Positions 1 through 9,620 are shown, numbered from the stretch's first letter. The stretch is DNA of 64,000 nucleotides from an uncultured Bacteroidota bacterium (GCA_903838055.1 CAILWV010000077.1:18675-82674); one strand, 5' to 3'. Program-made: numbers and translations. The notes: a model not told the origin generated them from the sequence alone.

Positions 1-156
1 AGAAACGCCACCATAAACTAATAATTCTGATATTTTTTTAGTTCCGATGATTGCTTTCATAACATATAAAGGACTTGTTCCAATATCGCCATAAATTATT
101 CCTAATGCCACTAAAAGTGTTACAGCTGTGATTTTGTGTTTTATTGATTGATTCAT
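1..156 (-). CDS. kup: Kup-family potassium transporter, N-terminal fragment (runs off the window)
   Basis: The first 52 codons of a leftward gene starting at ATG 156-154 are present. The reading frame begins [15 protein letters not shown] and contains the Kup signature [15 protein letters not shown] in the first membrane helix. It is clearly similar to the complete Kup paralogue at 15764-17749, which has the same [11 protein letters not shown] stretch. Kup proteins are inner-membrane K+/H+ symporters. The gene lies 113 bp downstream of a KdpE-like regulator in the same orientation, so potassium-responsive control is plausible but inferred. The rest of the gene is outside the window, so intactness cannot be judged. 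Confidence 0.9.
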   Translation of the reverse strand, partial: MNQSIKHKITAVTLLVALGIIYGDIGTSPLYVMKAIIGTKKISELLVYGGVS

Positions 157-269
157 TATATAAGTTTATGATTTTAAAATAATTAATGCTTAAAAAAAGA
201 CTAAAAAGTCCTATATCACTATGTTTACACACGTAATTTCTTATAGATATTGATAAAATTTAATGTTAA

Positions 270-956
270 TTAACTAGTATTGAACCTATAACCTACACCC
301 GATTCTGTTAAAATAAATTTTGGACGATTAGGATCATACTCTATTTTTTTTCGAAGTTGTGCTACAAAAACTCTTAAATATTGAGTTTGTTCAGAATAAC
401 TTTGTCCCCAAATTTCCCTAAGAATATATTGATGCGTTAATACTCTGCCGTCATTTTTAATTAATAGCGTAAGTAAATTATATTCAGTTGCTGTAAACTT
501 TACTATTTCATAATTTACTTTAACAATTCTAGATGCAAAATCTATAATTATATTTCCAAAACTAATAACCGATTCATTTGTATTGCTAGATTTACTTCTT
601 AAAGCTGTTCGAATTCTAGCCAATAATTCTTGGGTTCTAAAAGGTTTTGTCAAATAATCATTTGCGCCATTATCTAATGCTTTTACGATTTCGAATTCGG
701 CACTTTTAACGGTTAAGATAATTATCGGATTATGGTACCATACACGCAATTTAACTAACACCTCTTGTCCGTCTTGATCTGGTAATCCTAGATCTAATAA
801 AATTAAATCGGGTTGGTTGCTTGCAGCGGCTGTAATTCCATCCTTTCCATTAATTGCAAAAAGAACTTTATAGTCATTAGCTTCCAAAGAAATTTCTAAT
901 AACTTTCGAATTTGAACTTCATCATCAATCACCAATATGGAAAAACCATTATTCAT
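270..956 (-). CDS. kdpE: KdpE-like OmpR/PhoB-family response regulator
   Basis: This 228-residue protein has a receiver domain (about residues 5-120) with the acidic pair D11/D12, phospho-acceptor D55 in LILLDLGLPD, T82 and K104, followed by a winged-helix output domain ending in the typical SGVGYRF. Sequence such as NGKDGITAAASNQPDLILLD is characteristic of KdpE rather than PhoB. Its ATG overlaps the end of the upstream kinase gene by 8 bp, so the two are translationally coupled. The neighbour downstream is kup, not kdpFABC, so the regulated target may be a Kup transporter. The name rests on family resemblance; target genes are unknown. Confidence 0.88.
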   Translation of the reverse strand: MNNGFSILVIDDEVQIRKLLEISLEANDYKVLFAINGKDGITAAASNQPDLILLDLGLPDQDGQEVLVKLRVWYHNPIIILTVKSAEFEIVKALDNGANDYLTKPFRTQELLARIRTALRSKSSNTNESVISFGNIIIDFASRIVKVNYEIVKFTATEYNLLTLLIKNDGRVLTHQYILREIWGQSYSEQTQYLRVFVAQLRKKIEYDPNRPKFILTESGVGYRFNTS

Positions 957-2058
957 TTGGTAAAGAATTAATAGGTAAACAATCTACATTAAACTCCAAA
1001 GTAAAACTGGCACCACCATCTTCGGAATTTTTCAAAGAAATAATTCCATTTTGAGCTTCTACAAAACCTTTTACAATGGATAATCCCAAACCTGTTCCTC
1101 CAGTTTTAGAGTCTTTAAATCTATGAAATTTATCAAATGCACGGTCAATTTCATCCTCCGGAAATCCATAACCTGTATCCGAAATGGTAATAATGCATTT
1201 TTTAATTAGATCTATATGTTGGTCATAATCGATATCTACTTCATATTTAACATCAATTTGAATCGAAGCACCTTTAGGAGTATGTTGGGAACAATTGTAA
1301 ATTAAATTATAAATAATTTGTTCCATCAATCCATAATCTAGTTTAAAGAGAGGTAAATTTTCACTAATTAAATAATTAATTTTATGGTCTTTGGTTTCTT
1401 CCGATAATCGATTACAAACATTATAAACAATTTCTTTTACGTCACACCAATCCAATTTAGGATGAATATAACCCGATTCTAAACGAGACATATTTAATAA
1501 ATTTTCTACTTGATAATTTAATTTCATCGAAGCCTTTTCAATTTCATCATATAAATCCTGTTGTTTTTCGGAAGATAAATTTACTGTTTTTTGTTGTAAA
1601 GTATCTATAGAACCTACTATTGCTGCTATAGGAGTTCGTAATTCGTGAGATAGAGAATCTAACAAGGTATTATATAATTTTAAAGTGCTAGCCCTAGTTT
1701 CTTTTATATGGATAGCGCGTTGCATTCTTCTAAACTTATTAGTTAATACAGCATTTATTAAGGCAATAATAAAAAACATTATCAATAAAAATGCGTCTTC
1801 TGCATTATCAATATGAAGTGTATAATAGGGTTTGATAAATAAATAATCTAAAGCCAACGCACTTAATATTGCTGCTAATAAAACTGCTTTTATTTCGAGA
1901 AAAATTGCTAATAAAGAAACTAATAATAAAAGTATATAACCTACAATTTTATAATCTATAGAATCTCTAACTAAAATACATAACAAAGAAACCAATAACA
2001 CAGATAGAATACTTGTTAGGTAGGGTTTAGAAGGACTTTTATGAAACAACTTTTCCAT
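949..2058 (-). CDS. kdpD: KdpD-like sensor histidine kinase lacking the N-terminal KdpD/Usp sensor region
   Basis: This 369-residue membrane histidine kinase begins with about four hydrophobic segments (roughly residues 14-110) resembling the DUF4118 transmembrane domain of KdpD. Then come a HisKA domain with phospho-acceptor H138 in SLSHELRTPIAAI and a HATPase domain with N box (IIYNLIYNC), DTGYGFP and GGTGLGLSIVKGF. Full KdpD is about 890 residues with N-terminal KdpD and Usp domains and a GAF domain; these are absent. I chose ATG 2058, because the longer frame begins with TTG at 2076. The gene overlaps the response regulator by 8 bp. It presumably senses membrane or K+ status, but without the cytoplasmic sensor the signal is uncertain. 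Confidence 0.82.
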   Translation of the reverse strand: MEKLFHKSPSKPYLTSILSVLLVSLLCILVRDSIDYKIVGYILLLLVSLLAIFLEIKAVLLAAILSALALDYLFIKPYYTLHIDNAEDAFLLIMFFIIALINAVLTNKFRRMQRAIHIKETRASTLKLYNTLLDSLSHELRTPIAAIVGSIDTLQQKTVNLSSEKQQDLYDEIEKASMKLNYQVENLLNMSRLESGYIHPKLDWCDVKEIVYNVCNRLSEETKDHKINYLISENLPLFKLDYGLMEQIIYNLIYNCSQHTPKGASIQIDVKYEVDIDYDQHIDLIKKCIITISDTGYGFPEDEIDRAFDKFHRFKDSKTGGTGLGLSIVKGFVEAQNGIISLKNSEDGGASFTLEFNVDCLPINSLPNE

Positions 2059-2233
2059 TGTTATTATTTTTGACAAAGTTACAATGGAACTTGTTAGTTA
2101 AAAATAATAAAAGTTATTGAATGCATAAAGATTTTATAAAGATTATTTTTATGACTAACTAATAACAATACAAATAGGATTTACTACTTTTACGAACTTA
2201 TTTTAGTATTATAAATTTAATATCAAATATTCC

Positions 2234-3052
2234 ATGTCAGTAGCTAAAAAAGATTATAAAAGAATAACTACCAAGTCCCTTATTGAAATGAAAGCCAACG
2301 GAGAAAAAATCTCTATGTTAACCGCTTATGATTATACAATGGCTAAAATTGTAGATATTGCCGGAGTTGATGTAATTCTTGTAGGAGATTCTGCAAGTAA
2401 TGTTATGGCTGGTCATGAAACTACATTACCAATCACTTTAGATCATATGATTTATCACGCATCTTCTGTAGTTAGAGCAGTACAAAGAGCATTAGTAGTT
2501 GTTGATTTACCTTTTGGAAGTTACCAATCAGATCCTAAAGAAGCGCTACGTTCCTCTATCAGAATTATGAAAGAAAGTGGTGGTCATGCTGTAAAACTTG
2601 AAGGTGGAAGCGAAATTAAAGATTCTATCAAAAAAATATTAAATGCTGGAATTCCGGTTATGGGTCATTTAGGATTAACCCCACAATCTATTTACAAATT
2701 TGGAAGTTATACCGTTCGTGCAAAAGAAGATGCTGAAGCAGATAAACTTATTGAAGATGCTAAATTATTAGAAAAACTAGGTTGTTTTTCGTTAGTATTA
2801 GAAAAAATACCAGCTAATTTGGCTGAAAAAGTAGCAAAAAGTATTTCAATTCCCGTAATCGGAATTGGTGCTGGCAGCGGTGTTGATGGCCAAGTCTTGG
2901 TAATCCACGACATGTTAGGAATGAATAATGAATTTAGTCCACGCTTTTTAAGAAGATACTTAAATCTTTATGAACAAATGACAACAGCCATTGGTAATTA
3001 TGTTACGGATGTGAAAAGCGAAGATTTTCCAAACGCTAACGAACAGTATTAA
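2234..3052 (+). CDS. panB: 3-methyl-2-oxobutanoate hydroxymethyltransferase (ketopantoate hydroxymethyltransferase)
   Basis: This 272-residue protein matches PanB over its full usual length. It transfers a hydroxymethyl group from 5,10-methylene-tetrahydrofolate to 2-oxoisovalerate, the first committed step of pantothenate and CoA synthesis. Visible motifs are [46 protein letters not shown] and the C-terminal IGIGAG. It begins at ATG 2234, divergent from the kinase gene, with 175 bp between the two start codons. No pan partner gene is adjacent. Confidence 0.96.
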   Translation: MSVAKKDYKRITTKSLIEMKANGEKISMLTAYDYTMAKIVDIAGVDVILVGDSASNVMAGHETTLPITLDHMIYHASSVVRAVQRALVVVDLPFGSYQSDPKEALRSSIRIMKESGGHAVKLEGGSEIKDSIKKILNAGIPVMGHLGLTPQSIYKFGSYTVRAKEDAEADKLIEDAKLLEKLGCFSLVLEKIPANLAEKVAKSISIPVIGIGAGSGVDGQVLVIHDMLGMNNEFSPRFLRRYLNLYEQMTTAIGNYVTDVKSEDFPNANEQY

Positions 3053-3102
3053 TTTTGAATTCTTAGATTGTTATTAAAAGGTAGCTACATACATTTTGAT
3101 TT

Positions 3103-3244
3103 ACTAAAAAAAATAGGATTGATTTGTTTAGAAGAACGTATTTTGAGGCAATGAATTTGAAAAGTTTACTTGAAAGTAATGATATAAAAGTTTTTACCAT
3201 AAATGAATAGGTCAATTATTGAACCATTGCATCTAAAAATCTAA
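3103..3244 (+). pseudogene. Decayed remnant resembling a DUF2007-family gene
   Basis: Between panB and the pseudouridine synthase, a start-less frame from about 3103 to the TAG at 3208-3210 reads FEAMNLKSLLESNDIKVFTI, which resembles the N-terminal part of short flavobacterial DUF2007 proteins. Directly after that stop, a frame shifted by one base continues SIIEPLHLKI to TAA 3242-3244, resembling the next stretch of the same family. The missing start, internal stop and frameshift indicate a dead fragment. Recognition is by eye from a short segment, so confidence is limited. Confidence 0.38.
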
Positions 3245-3253
3245 GATGTCCAA

Positions 3254-3943
3254 ATGAAAATCATCTCAACAAAATCCAACCTACAGGTTCTCCACGAAGA
3301 CAATCATATTATTGTGATTAATAAACGCGTAGGCGATATTGTTCAAGGCGATAAAACTGGAGATAAACCACTATCGGAAGTTGTAAAAGAGTATATTAAA
3401 GATAAATATAATAAACCAGGAGAAGTCTTCTTAGGTGTAGTGCATCGTTTGGATAGACCTACAACAGGAATAGTAGTTTTTGCTAAAACAAGCAAAGCAT
3501 TAACTAGATTGAACGAACTTTTTAGCAATCGTGAAACACAAAAAACCTATTGGGCGGTAGTAAAAAATAAACCTGCAAAAAAAGAAGATAATTTGATTCA
3601 TTTTATAAAAAGAAATGAAAAAAATAATACCTCTAAAGCACATATTAATGAGGTGCCAGACAGTAAAAGATCATCGTTAGATTATAAAATAATTAAAGAG
3701 CTAAACAATTATTTTGCTTTAGAAATAAATCTTCATACAGGAAGACACCATCAAATTCGATCCCAATTATCTAGTATTGGATGCCCAATAAAAGGAGATT
3801 TAAAATATGGTTTTGATCGCAGTAATCCTGATGGTGGAATTCATCTTCACGCAAGAAAATTAGTATTTATTCATCCTGTTTCTAAGGAACTGTTAACTAT
3901 TGTGGCTCCCTCTCCAGAAGATGTTATTTGGAATGCAGTTTAA
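3254..3943 (+). CDS. RluA-family pseudouridine synthase
   Basis: This 229-residue protein has the RluA/RluD catalytic motif HRLDRPTTG with nucleophile D67, followed by LNTGRHHQIR-like sequence (INLHTGRHHQIRSQL) and KGDLKYGFD. It isomerises specific uridines to pseudouridine in rRNA or tRNA. The short length without an S4 domain points to the RluA/RluC-like single-domain group rather than RluD. Target nucleotide cannot be told from sequence. It is followed 27 bp later by the aldehyde dehydrogenase start, so the two may be cotranscribed. Confidence 0.93.
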   Translation: MKIISTKSNLQVLHEDNHIIVINKRVGDIVQGDKTGDKPLSEVVKEYIKDKYNKPGEVFLGVVHRLDRPTTGIVVFAKTSKALTRLNELFSNRETQKTYWAVVKNKPAKKEDNLIHFIKRNEKNNTSKAHINEVPDSKRSSLDYKIIKELNNYFALEINLHTGRHHQIRSQLSSIGCPIKGDLKYGFDRSNPDGGIHLHARKLVFIHPVSKELLTIVAPSPEDVIWNAV

Positions 3944-3970
3944 TTTTTGCAAACTAAAATATATAAAAGA

Positions 3971-5299
3971 ATGATATATAAATCGAATATTAATTATAGA
4001 AAAGAAAAACTTCAAGACTTATTAAAGTCAATTCTAAAACATGAAGATAAAATAATATCGTCTTTATATGAAGATTTTAAAAAACCCAAATTTGAAGCAG
4101 TTGTCACAGAAACTAGTTATGTAATTTCGGATTTAAAACATACTATTAAAAATTTAAACAAATGGGCAAGACCAAAATATGTTTTTCCTTCTATATTAAA
4201 TTTTCCTTCTATTGATTATATTTTAAAAGAACCTTATGGTGAAATTTTAATTATCGCGCCTTGGAATTATCCTTTTCAGTTGGCACTTTGTCCATTAATT
4301 GCTGCCGTAGCTGCCGGAAATAAAGTTGTAGTTAAACCATCAGAACTTACTCCTGCTACCTCGGCAATACTATCGAAAATAGTTAGTGAAGTATTTGATG
4401 AAAATCATGTGCAAGTCGTAGAGGGTGGCGTTACTGTTTCTCAAGATTTATTAGCAAAACGTTGGGATTACATTTTTTTCACAGGAAGTATAGCTGTAGG
4501 GAAAATTGTAGCCAAAGCAGCAGCAAATTTTATGACTCCAACAATATTAGAACTTGGAGGAAAAAACCCATGTATTGTAGATGAAAAATGTGCCATTCAA
4601 CTTGCTGCAAAAAGAATTGTTTGGGGGAAATTTATTAATGCTGGACAAACCTGTATAGCACCGGATTATATTTTAGTACATTCTAATATTAAATCAAAAT
4701 TAATAAAAGCACTTCAAGTAGAAATAATAGAGGCATATGGAGAAAATCCTGAAACGTCAAAAGATTATACTAGAATAATAAACAAAAAAAATTGGAAGCG
4801 TCTGACTCAATTTTTAGAAAACCAAAGCATACTCTTTGGAGGTCAAAATAATCCAAATACTAATTACATTGCCCCGACTCTTTTAAACGAACCTGAATTG
4901 AGTAGTTTAGTAATGCAAGATGAAATTTTTGGACCAATTTTACCTATTTTAAGCTATAAAAATGAGGAAGAAATTGAAAATATTATTTCTAATTATGAAA
5001 AACCGTTAGCACTTTATGTTTTTTCAAGTGATACAAAATGGGCAAGAAAAATAGTCCAAAAATATTCTTTTGGTGGTGGCTGTATTAACGATACAGTAAT
5101 CCATTTTTCAAACCACAGATTACCATTTGGTGGGGTTGGCAATAGCGGAATTGGTGCATACCATGGTAAACTGAGTTTTGACACTTTTTCACATAATAAA
5201 GCAATTGTAAAAAAAGCAACTTGGCTAGATTTACCAATGAGATACGCTCCATACAAGGATAAAATAAAAATACTTCAAAAATTTTTAAATTGGTGGTAA
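3971..5299 (+). CDS. Aldehyde dehydrogenase family protein (class 3-like)
   Basis: This NAD(P)+-dependent aldehyde dehydrogenase has 442 residues from ATG 3971; an upstream TTG at 3947 is in frame but less likely. Visible are the substrate-channel motif APWNYPF, cofactor-binding KPSE and FTGSIAVGK, general base E194 in LELGGKNP and catalytic cysteine C228 in NAGQTC, and the C-terminal GGVGNSGIGAYHG. The length and the C-terminal stretch after this motif fit the short class 3 / fatty aldehyde group. It oxidises aldehydes to acids; the physiological substrate is unknown. Confidence 0.93.
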   Translation: MIYKSNINYRKEKLQDLLKSILKHEDKIISSLYEDFKKPKFEAVVTETSYVISDLKHTIKNLNKWARPKYVFPSILNFPSIDYILKEPYGEILIIAPWNYPFQLALCPLIAAVAAGNKVVVKPSELTPATSAILSKIVSEVFDENHVQVVEGGVTVSQDLLAKRWDYIFFTGSIAVGKIVAKAAANFMTPTILELGGKNPCIVDEKCAIQLAAKRIVWGKFINAGQTCIAPDYILVHSNIKSKLIKALQVEIIEAYGENPETSKDYTRIINKKNWKRLTQFLENQSILFGGQNNPNTNYIAPTLLNEPELSSLVMQDEIFGPILPILSYKNEEEIENIISNYEKPLALYVFSSDTKWARKIVQKYSFGGGCINDTVIHFSNHRLPFGGVGNSGIGAYHGKLSFDTFSHNKAIVKKATWLDLPMRYAPYKDKIKILQKFLNWW

Positions 5300-5627
5300 A
5301 AGGAATAAATTTTCACTAACTATTGCATAGCTTTTTTATAAGCCAATCCAGCTATTCGTTTCAAGAAAACAAGAAACAAATATATTTTGTTATCTAAATT
5401 AAAGTAGCTTCTTTCAGTCGCCCTTTTAATTAGACAAAATTATATTTTTTTCAATGTTTTGCTTTCCTCTGCTATCTGGGCTAAAAAATATGAAAAACAT
5501 AAAAAAGCTAGACAAAACATTAAGAAATTTGTCACATTCATAAATCGTGTAAATAAAATCTAATTTTATAAAATGTTGCTACTTTTTTGAAAAAGCAATT
5601 AATAAATTTGTAGTCAAACATCATATT
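5300..5627. other. 328-bp intergenic region
   Basis: No convincing gene is present. On the minus strand a frame of about 40 codons without ATG (about 5441 down to TAG 5322-5320) reads KRATERSYFNLDNKIY then LKRIAGLAYKKAMQ, which looks protein-like but matches no family I recognise and may be a relic. The right end carries the mvaS promoter element (5603-5610). Confidence 0.4.
5603..5610 (+). promoter_or_regulatory. Predicted -7 element of the mvaS promoter
   Basis: TAAATTTG matches the Bacteroidota -7 consensus TAnnTTTG and lies 17 bp before the mvaS ATG, predicting a very short leader. No good TTTG -33 box is found at the ideal spacing, so this is a half-match. Confidence 0.5.
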
Positions 5628-6950
5628 ATGAAAGTAGGAATTGACAGCATTACAATAGACATCCCAAAAATACATTTACCTATTAATACGCTTGCACTTA
5701 ATAGAAACATTGAAGCCGATAAGTTAATAAAAGGCCTCGGTTTACAAAAAATGAGTTTCCCCGATGTCCACAACGATGTGGTTACTTTTGCTACAAATGC
5801 AGTCTACCAACTTTTACAACAAGAACAAATAAAACCAGAAGAAATAGCAAGAATATATGTTGGCACAGAAAGTGGTGTAGACTCGTCAAAACCTATTGCA
5901 TCTTATATTACGGCATTATTAGAACAACAATTTGGAGATGGCTCCTTTCGCTATTGCGATACTCTAGACATGACCTTTGCTTGTATTGGTGCAGTAGATG
6001 CACTACAATCGACTTTAGATTTTATCCGACTAAATCCTACAAAAAAAGCTATTGTTGTAGCAACAGACAATGCCAAATACGATTTAAATTCAACTGGAGA
6101 ATACACCCAAGGAGCTGGAGCAATTGCCATGTTAATAACTGCTAATCCTAGAGTATTGGCTTTTTCTAATGAAGTTGGAGTATCTTCACAAGGGGTTTTT
6201 GATTTTTTTAAGCCCCGACGCTATCTTTCTAAAAATGAAATATTAAATACAACTGATAATCCGGAATGGTTTGGAATATTAGAAAATGAAATTGCAATCT
6301 ATAAAGAACAGCCCGTTTTTGATGGACAATATTCTAACCAATGCTATATCAACAGAACAAATGAAGCCTATTTTCATTACAAAGAAATTACCAAACAAAA
6401 TGGACCTTTATATCAAAATTGGGAAAACATATTAATGCATCTTCCCTATTGTTTTCAAGCACGAAGAACTTTTGTTGAAATTTATGCCAAAGAAAACCAA
6501 TTAAATGACGAAATCAAGATTATTGCTAAAAGAGATGATTATTTAGAGTTTGTTAACAAAACTATTTTCCCTTCAGAAATTGCATCAGGTCAAATAGGAA
6601 ATATGTACACAGGTTCAATCTTCTTAGGACTACTGTCAACCTTAGCATATCATTTACAAAATGACACTGATATTATCAATAAAAAAATGGGTTTTATTGC
6701 CTATGGTAGTGGATCTAAGGCAAAAGTATTTGAAGCAGAAGTTCAACCAAAATGGCAGTCAGTTATTTCTAAAATTAACTTATTTGAAAGATTAGATACT
6801 AGCACTGAAATAGATTTCGGAACCTATATATCTTTGCACAAAAAAGAAAGAAAACAATCGGTGCTGTCTCCTAAAAACGAATTTGTAATAGATTATATTG
6901 AGAAAGAAAATCCTGTGTTATTAGGCGCAAGATATTATAAGTTTGTTTAG
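5628..6950 (+). CDS. mvaS: Hydroxymethylglutaryl-CoA synthase
   Basis: This 440-residue thiolase-fold enzyme condenses acetyl-CoA and acetoacetyl-CoA to HMG-CoA in the mevalonate route to isoprenoids. Candidate catalytic residues are E81 in GTESGVDSSKP, nucleophile C119 in DMTFACIGAVDAL, and H271 in MHLPYCFQARR, each placed as in bacterial HMG-CoA synthases. The length (about 390-460 in the family) is normal. Flavobacteria commonly use the mevalonate pathway. No other mev gene is adjacent. Its stop codon overlaps the stop of the convergent esterase gene by 4 bp. Confidence 0.93.
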   Translation: MKVGIDSITIDIPKIHLPINTLALNRNIEADKLIKGLGLQKMSFPDVHNDVVTFATNAVYQLLQQEQIKPEEIARIYVGTESGVDSSKPIASYITALLEQQFGDGSFRYCDTLDMTFACIGAVDALQSTLDFIRLNPTKKAIVVATDNAKYDLNSTGEYTQGAGAIAMLITANPRVLAFSNEVGVSSQGVFDFFKPRRYLSKNEILNTTDNPEWFGILENEIAIYKEQPVFDGQYSNQCYINRTNEAYFHYKEITKQNGPLYQNWENILMHLPYCFQARRTFVEIYAKENQLNDEIKIIAKRDDYLEFVNKTIFPSEIASGQIGNMYTGSIFLGLLSTLAYHLQNDTDIINKKMGFIAYGSGSKAKVFEAEVQPKWQSVISKINLFERLDTSTEIDFGTYISLHKKERKQSVLSPKNEFVIDYIEKENPVLLGARYYKFV

Positions 6951-7870
6951 TTCTTGCCCAATAAAAACTCCATGGGAATTGAAAATCGTTTACTCCATGA
7001 TTTTTCGCTGTGGTCGTCACCTTCAAACTTTTTGGTGAGCCAATTACGATTATCATAGCCTTTTGATTTCATAATAGCATCAACTTTAGGCTGTAAAGTT
7101 TGGTACATAGCATCAAGTGTTGCTGTGCCATAATCAAAATATATCTTATGTCCTTTTGGATCTGGTAAATGATTTTTTATATATGCAAAAAATACATCCG
7201 GAATAGGATTATTTTCTAATCCAAAAATACCTGGCCAATGGGTTGACAAACATGCAGCACCTCCAAATATTTTAGGATATTCGCAAATAGCATACAATGA
7301 AATCAAACCACCCATACTGCTTCCTGCAATAAATGTATGTTCATTATCCGTATAAACAGAATATTTTTTATCTATTAAAGGCTTTACTTCTTGTACAATA
7401 AATTTCAAATAATTATCAGAATTAATTTTTCCGTTATTAAAAACACTTTGACCATTACTCCTATTTGCATTATAAATAGAATCTTGTTGTGTTTTAGCTA
7501 AACTTTCAAAAGGCTTTTGAGGAAAATAATCAATATGTCTAGTGATGCCGCCATTCCAAATGCCAACTACAATAACATCTTGAATTTTGGATTCTGTAAT
7601 TAACTTCCCTAACACTTCATCTACTTCCCAGGCTTGTTTATTCCAGGTAGTTTCAGCATCATAAAGCATCTGACCATCATGCATATACAGGACAGCATAT
7701 TTTTTAGAATCTGAATAATTTTCAGGCAACCAAATGTCAATATTTCTTGAAGTTAAATATTTAGATGATAGATTTTCAATTCGTTCTAAAGAGCCACTTG
7801 AAACTTTTGGTAAGGTTTGAGCAAAAAGTGAATTAGCAATAAATAGAAAGAATATTTTTTTAAAATACAT
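6947..7870 (-). CDS. Exported alpha/beta-hydrolase (putative esterase, Fes/esterase D-like)
   Basis: This 307-residue protein has an N-terminal signal peptide (KKIFFLFIANSLFAQ, predicted cleavage about residue 18). The alpha/beta-hydrolase fold carries the nucleophile elbow GSSMGG (S185), an oxyanion-type YMHDGQ segment and a late DDHSEKSW histidine. This matches the 'putative esterase' family that includes enterochelin esterase and esterase D. It likely cleaves an ester in the periplasm or at the surface; the substrate is unknown. It is convergent with mvaS and overlaps its stop codon. Confidence 0.85.
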   Translation of the reverse strand: MYFKKIFFLFIANSLFAQTLPKVSSGSLERIENLSSKYLTSRNIDIWLPENYSDSKKYAVLYMHDGQMLYDAETTWNKQAWEVDEVLGKLITESKIQDVIVVGIWNGGITRHIDYFPQKPFESLAKTQQDSIYNANRSNGQSVFNNGKINSDNYLKFIVQEVKPLIDKKYSVYTDNEHTFIAGSSMGGLISLYAICEYPKIFGGAACLSTHWPGIFGLENNPIPDVFFAYIKNHLPDPKGHKIYFDYGTATLDAMYQTLQPKVDAIMKSKGYDNRNWLTKKFEGDDHSEKSWSKRFSIPMEFLLGKN

Positions 7871-7928
7871 ACAAATTTATTTTAGCAAGATTTTATTTAT
7901 TAAAACATCTATTTTATTTTAATACTAA

Positions 7929-9620
7929 TTATCTAATCAACTTTTTATATTTCAATCTTGTTGGAACTATATCACCACCTAAACGTTTTCTTTTGTTTTC
8001 TTCATATTCAGAGAAGCCACCCTCAAAACAATAAACTTGTGAATCTCCTTCAAATGCTAAAATATGGGTACAAATTCTATCTAAAAACCATCTATCGTGA
8101 GAAATTACAACCGCACAACCAGCAAAGTTTTCTAAACCTTCTTCTAAAGCACGAAGGGTGTTAATATCTAAATCGTTAGTTGGCTCATCTAATAAAAGTA
8201 CATTTCCTTCTTCTTTTAAAGTCATTGCCAAATGAAGTCGGTTGCGTTCACCTCCAGATAATGCAGCTACTTTTTTGTTTTGTTCACTTCCTCCAAAATT
8301 AAAACGAGATAAATAAGCTCTTGAATTTACTTGTCGACCACCCATCATAATTAATTCTTGTCCATCACAAAAGTTTTCCCAAATGGATTTATTAGGATCA
8401 ATATTACTATGAGATTGATCTACGTAAGCAATTTTCACAGTTTCACCAATGGTAAACTCCCCACCATCAGGCTCTTGTTCTTTCATTATCATTCTGAAAA
8501 TAGTCGATTTACCAGCTCCATTAGGTCCAATAATTCCTACAATTCCTGCTTGTGGAAGAGTGAAATTCAAATCATCATAAAGCAATTTATCCCCAAAGGC
8601 TTTTGAAACTCCTTTAGCTTCTATTACATTAGTACCTAAACGTGGGCCATTTGGAATGTAGATTTCTAATTTTTCATCTAGTTCTTTTTGGTCTTCATTT
8701 AATAACTTGTCATAATTCTGTAAACGTGCTTTTTGTTTGGTTTGACGTCCTTTAGCCCCTTGACGAACCCAATCTAACTCTCTTTCTAAAGTTTTTCTTC
8801 TTTTAGAAGCAACTTTTTCTTCTTGTTCCATACGTTTAGATTTTTGATCCAACCAAGAAGAATAATTTCCTTTCCATGGAATACCTTCGCCTCTATCCAA
8901 TTCTAAAATCCAACCCGCTACATTATCTAAGAAATATCTATCGTGGGTAACAGCAATTACAGTTCCTGCATATTGAGATAAATGTTGTTCTAACCAAAGT
9001 ACACTTTCGGCATCCAAGTGGTTGGTAGGCTCATCAAGTAACAATACGTCTGGTTGTTGTAATAACAATCTACATAAAGCAACTCTTCTTTTTTCTCCAC
9101 CAGACAACACATTTATAGGCATATCTCCATCCGGAGTTCGAAGCGCATCCATTGCAATTTCTAACTTAGTATCTAATTCCCAAGCCCCAGAAGCGTCAAT
9201 TTTATCTTGTAAATCAGCTTGACGATCCATTAGTTTTTGCATTTTATCTGCATCTTCGTATACTTCTGGCAAACCAAACATATCATTAATTTTATTGAAC
9301 TCATCTAAAATAGCTACAGTTTCTGCTACTCCTTCACGAACAACTTCAATTACAGTTTTTGTTTCGTCTAATATTGGTTCTTGCTCTAAATACCCAACAG
9401 TATATCCAGGTTGAAAAACTACGTCTCCTTGATAATTTTTGTCTACTCCTGCAATAATTTTCAGCAAAGAAGATTTTCCGGATCCATTCAATCCAAGAAT
9501 ACCAATTTTAGCGCCATAAAAGAAACTTAAATAGATATTTTTTAATACTTGTTTATCACTTCCAGGATAGGATTTGCTCAATTTTTGCATTGAGAAAATC
9601 ACTTTTTTATCATCTGCCAT
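7929..9620 (-). CDS. ettA: Energy-dependent translational throttle protein EttA (ABC-F ATPase)
   Basis: This cytoplasmic ABC-F protein has 563 residues and two ABC domains. Domain 1 has Walker A GLNGSGKSS, signature LSGGEKRR and Walker B LLLDEPTNHLD; domain 2 has GPNGAGKST, LSGGERNR and LLLDEPTNDLD. The linker between them contains the EttA-type arm and charged helix (DWVRQGAKGRQTKQKARL). EttA binds the ribosomal E site and gates translation according to energy state. No membrane segments are present, which excludes a transporter. The small membrane protein gene lies 26 bp upstream in the same direction. Confidence 0.95.
   Translation of the reverse strand: MADDKKVIFSMQKLSKSYPGSDKQVLKNIYLSFFYGAKIGILGLNGSGKSSLLKIIAGVDKNYQGDVVFQPGYTVGYLEQEPILDETKTVIEVVREGVAETVAILDEFNKINDMFGLPEVYEDADKMQKLMDRQADLQDKIDASGAWELDTKLEIAMDALRTPDGDMPINVLSGGEKRRVALCRLLLQQPDVLLLDEPTNHLDAESVLWLEQHLSQYAGTVIAVTHDRYFLDNVAGWILELDRGEGIPWKGNYSSWLDQKSKRMEQEEKVASKRRKTLERELDWVRQGAKGRQTKQKARLQNYDKLLNEDQKELDEKLEIYIPNGPRLGTNVIEAKGVSKAFGDKLLYDDLNFTLPQAGIVGIIGPNGAGKSTIFRMIMKEQEPDGGEFTIGETVKIAYVDQSHSNIDPNKSIWENFCDGQELIMMGGRQVNSRAYLSRFNFGGSEQNKKVAALSGGERNRLHLAMTLKEEGNVLLLDEPTNDLDINTLRALEEGLENFAGCAVVISHDRWFLDRICTHILAFEGDSQVYCFEGGFSEYEENKRKRLGGDIVPTRLKYKKLIR

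Noticed and set aside
2059..2076. Longer start of the KdpD-like kinase at TTG 2076
   Set aside because: A standard ATG lies 18 bp downstream at 2058 before the first membrane helix; no sequence supports the TTG.
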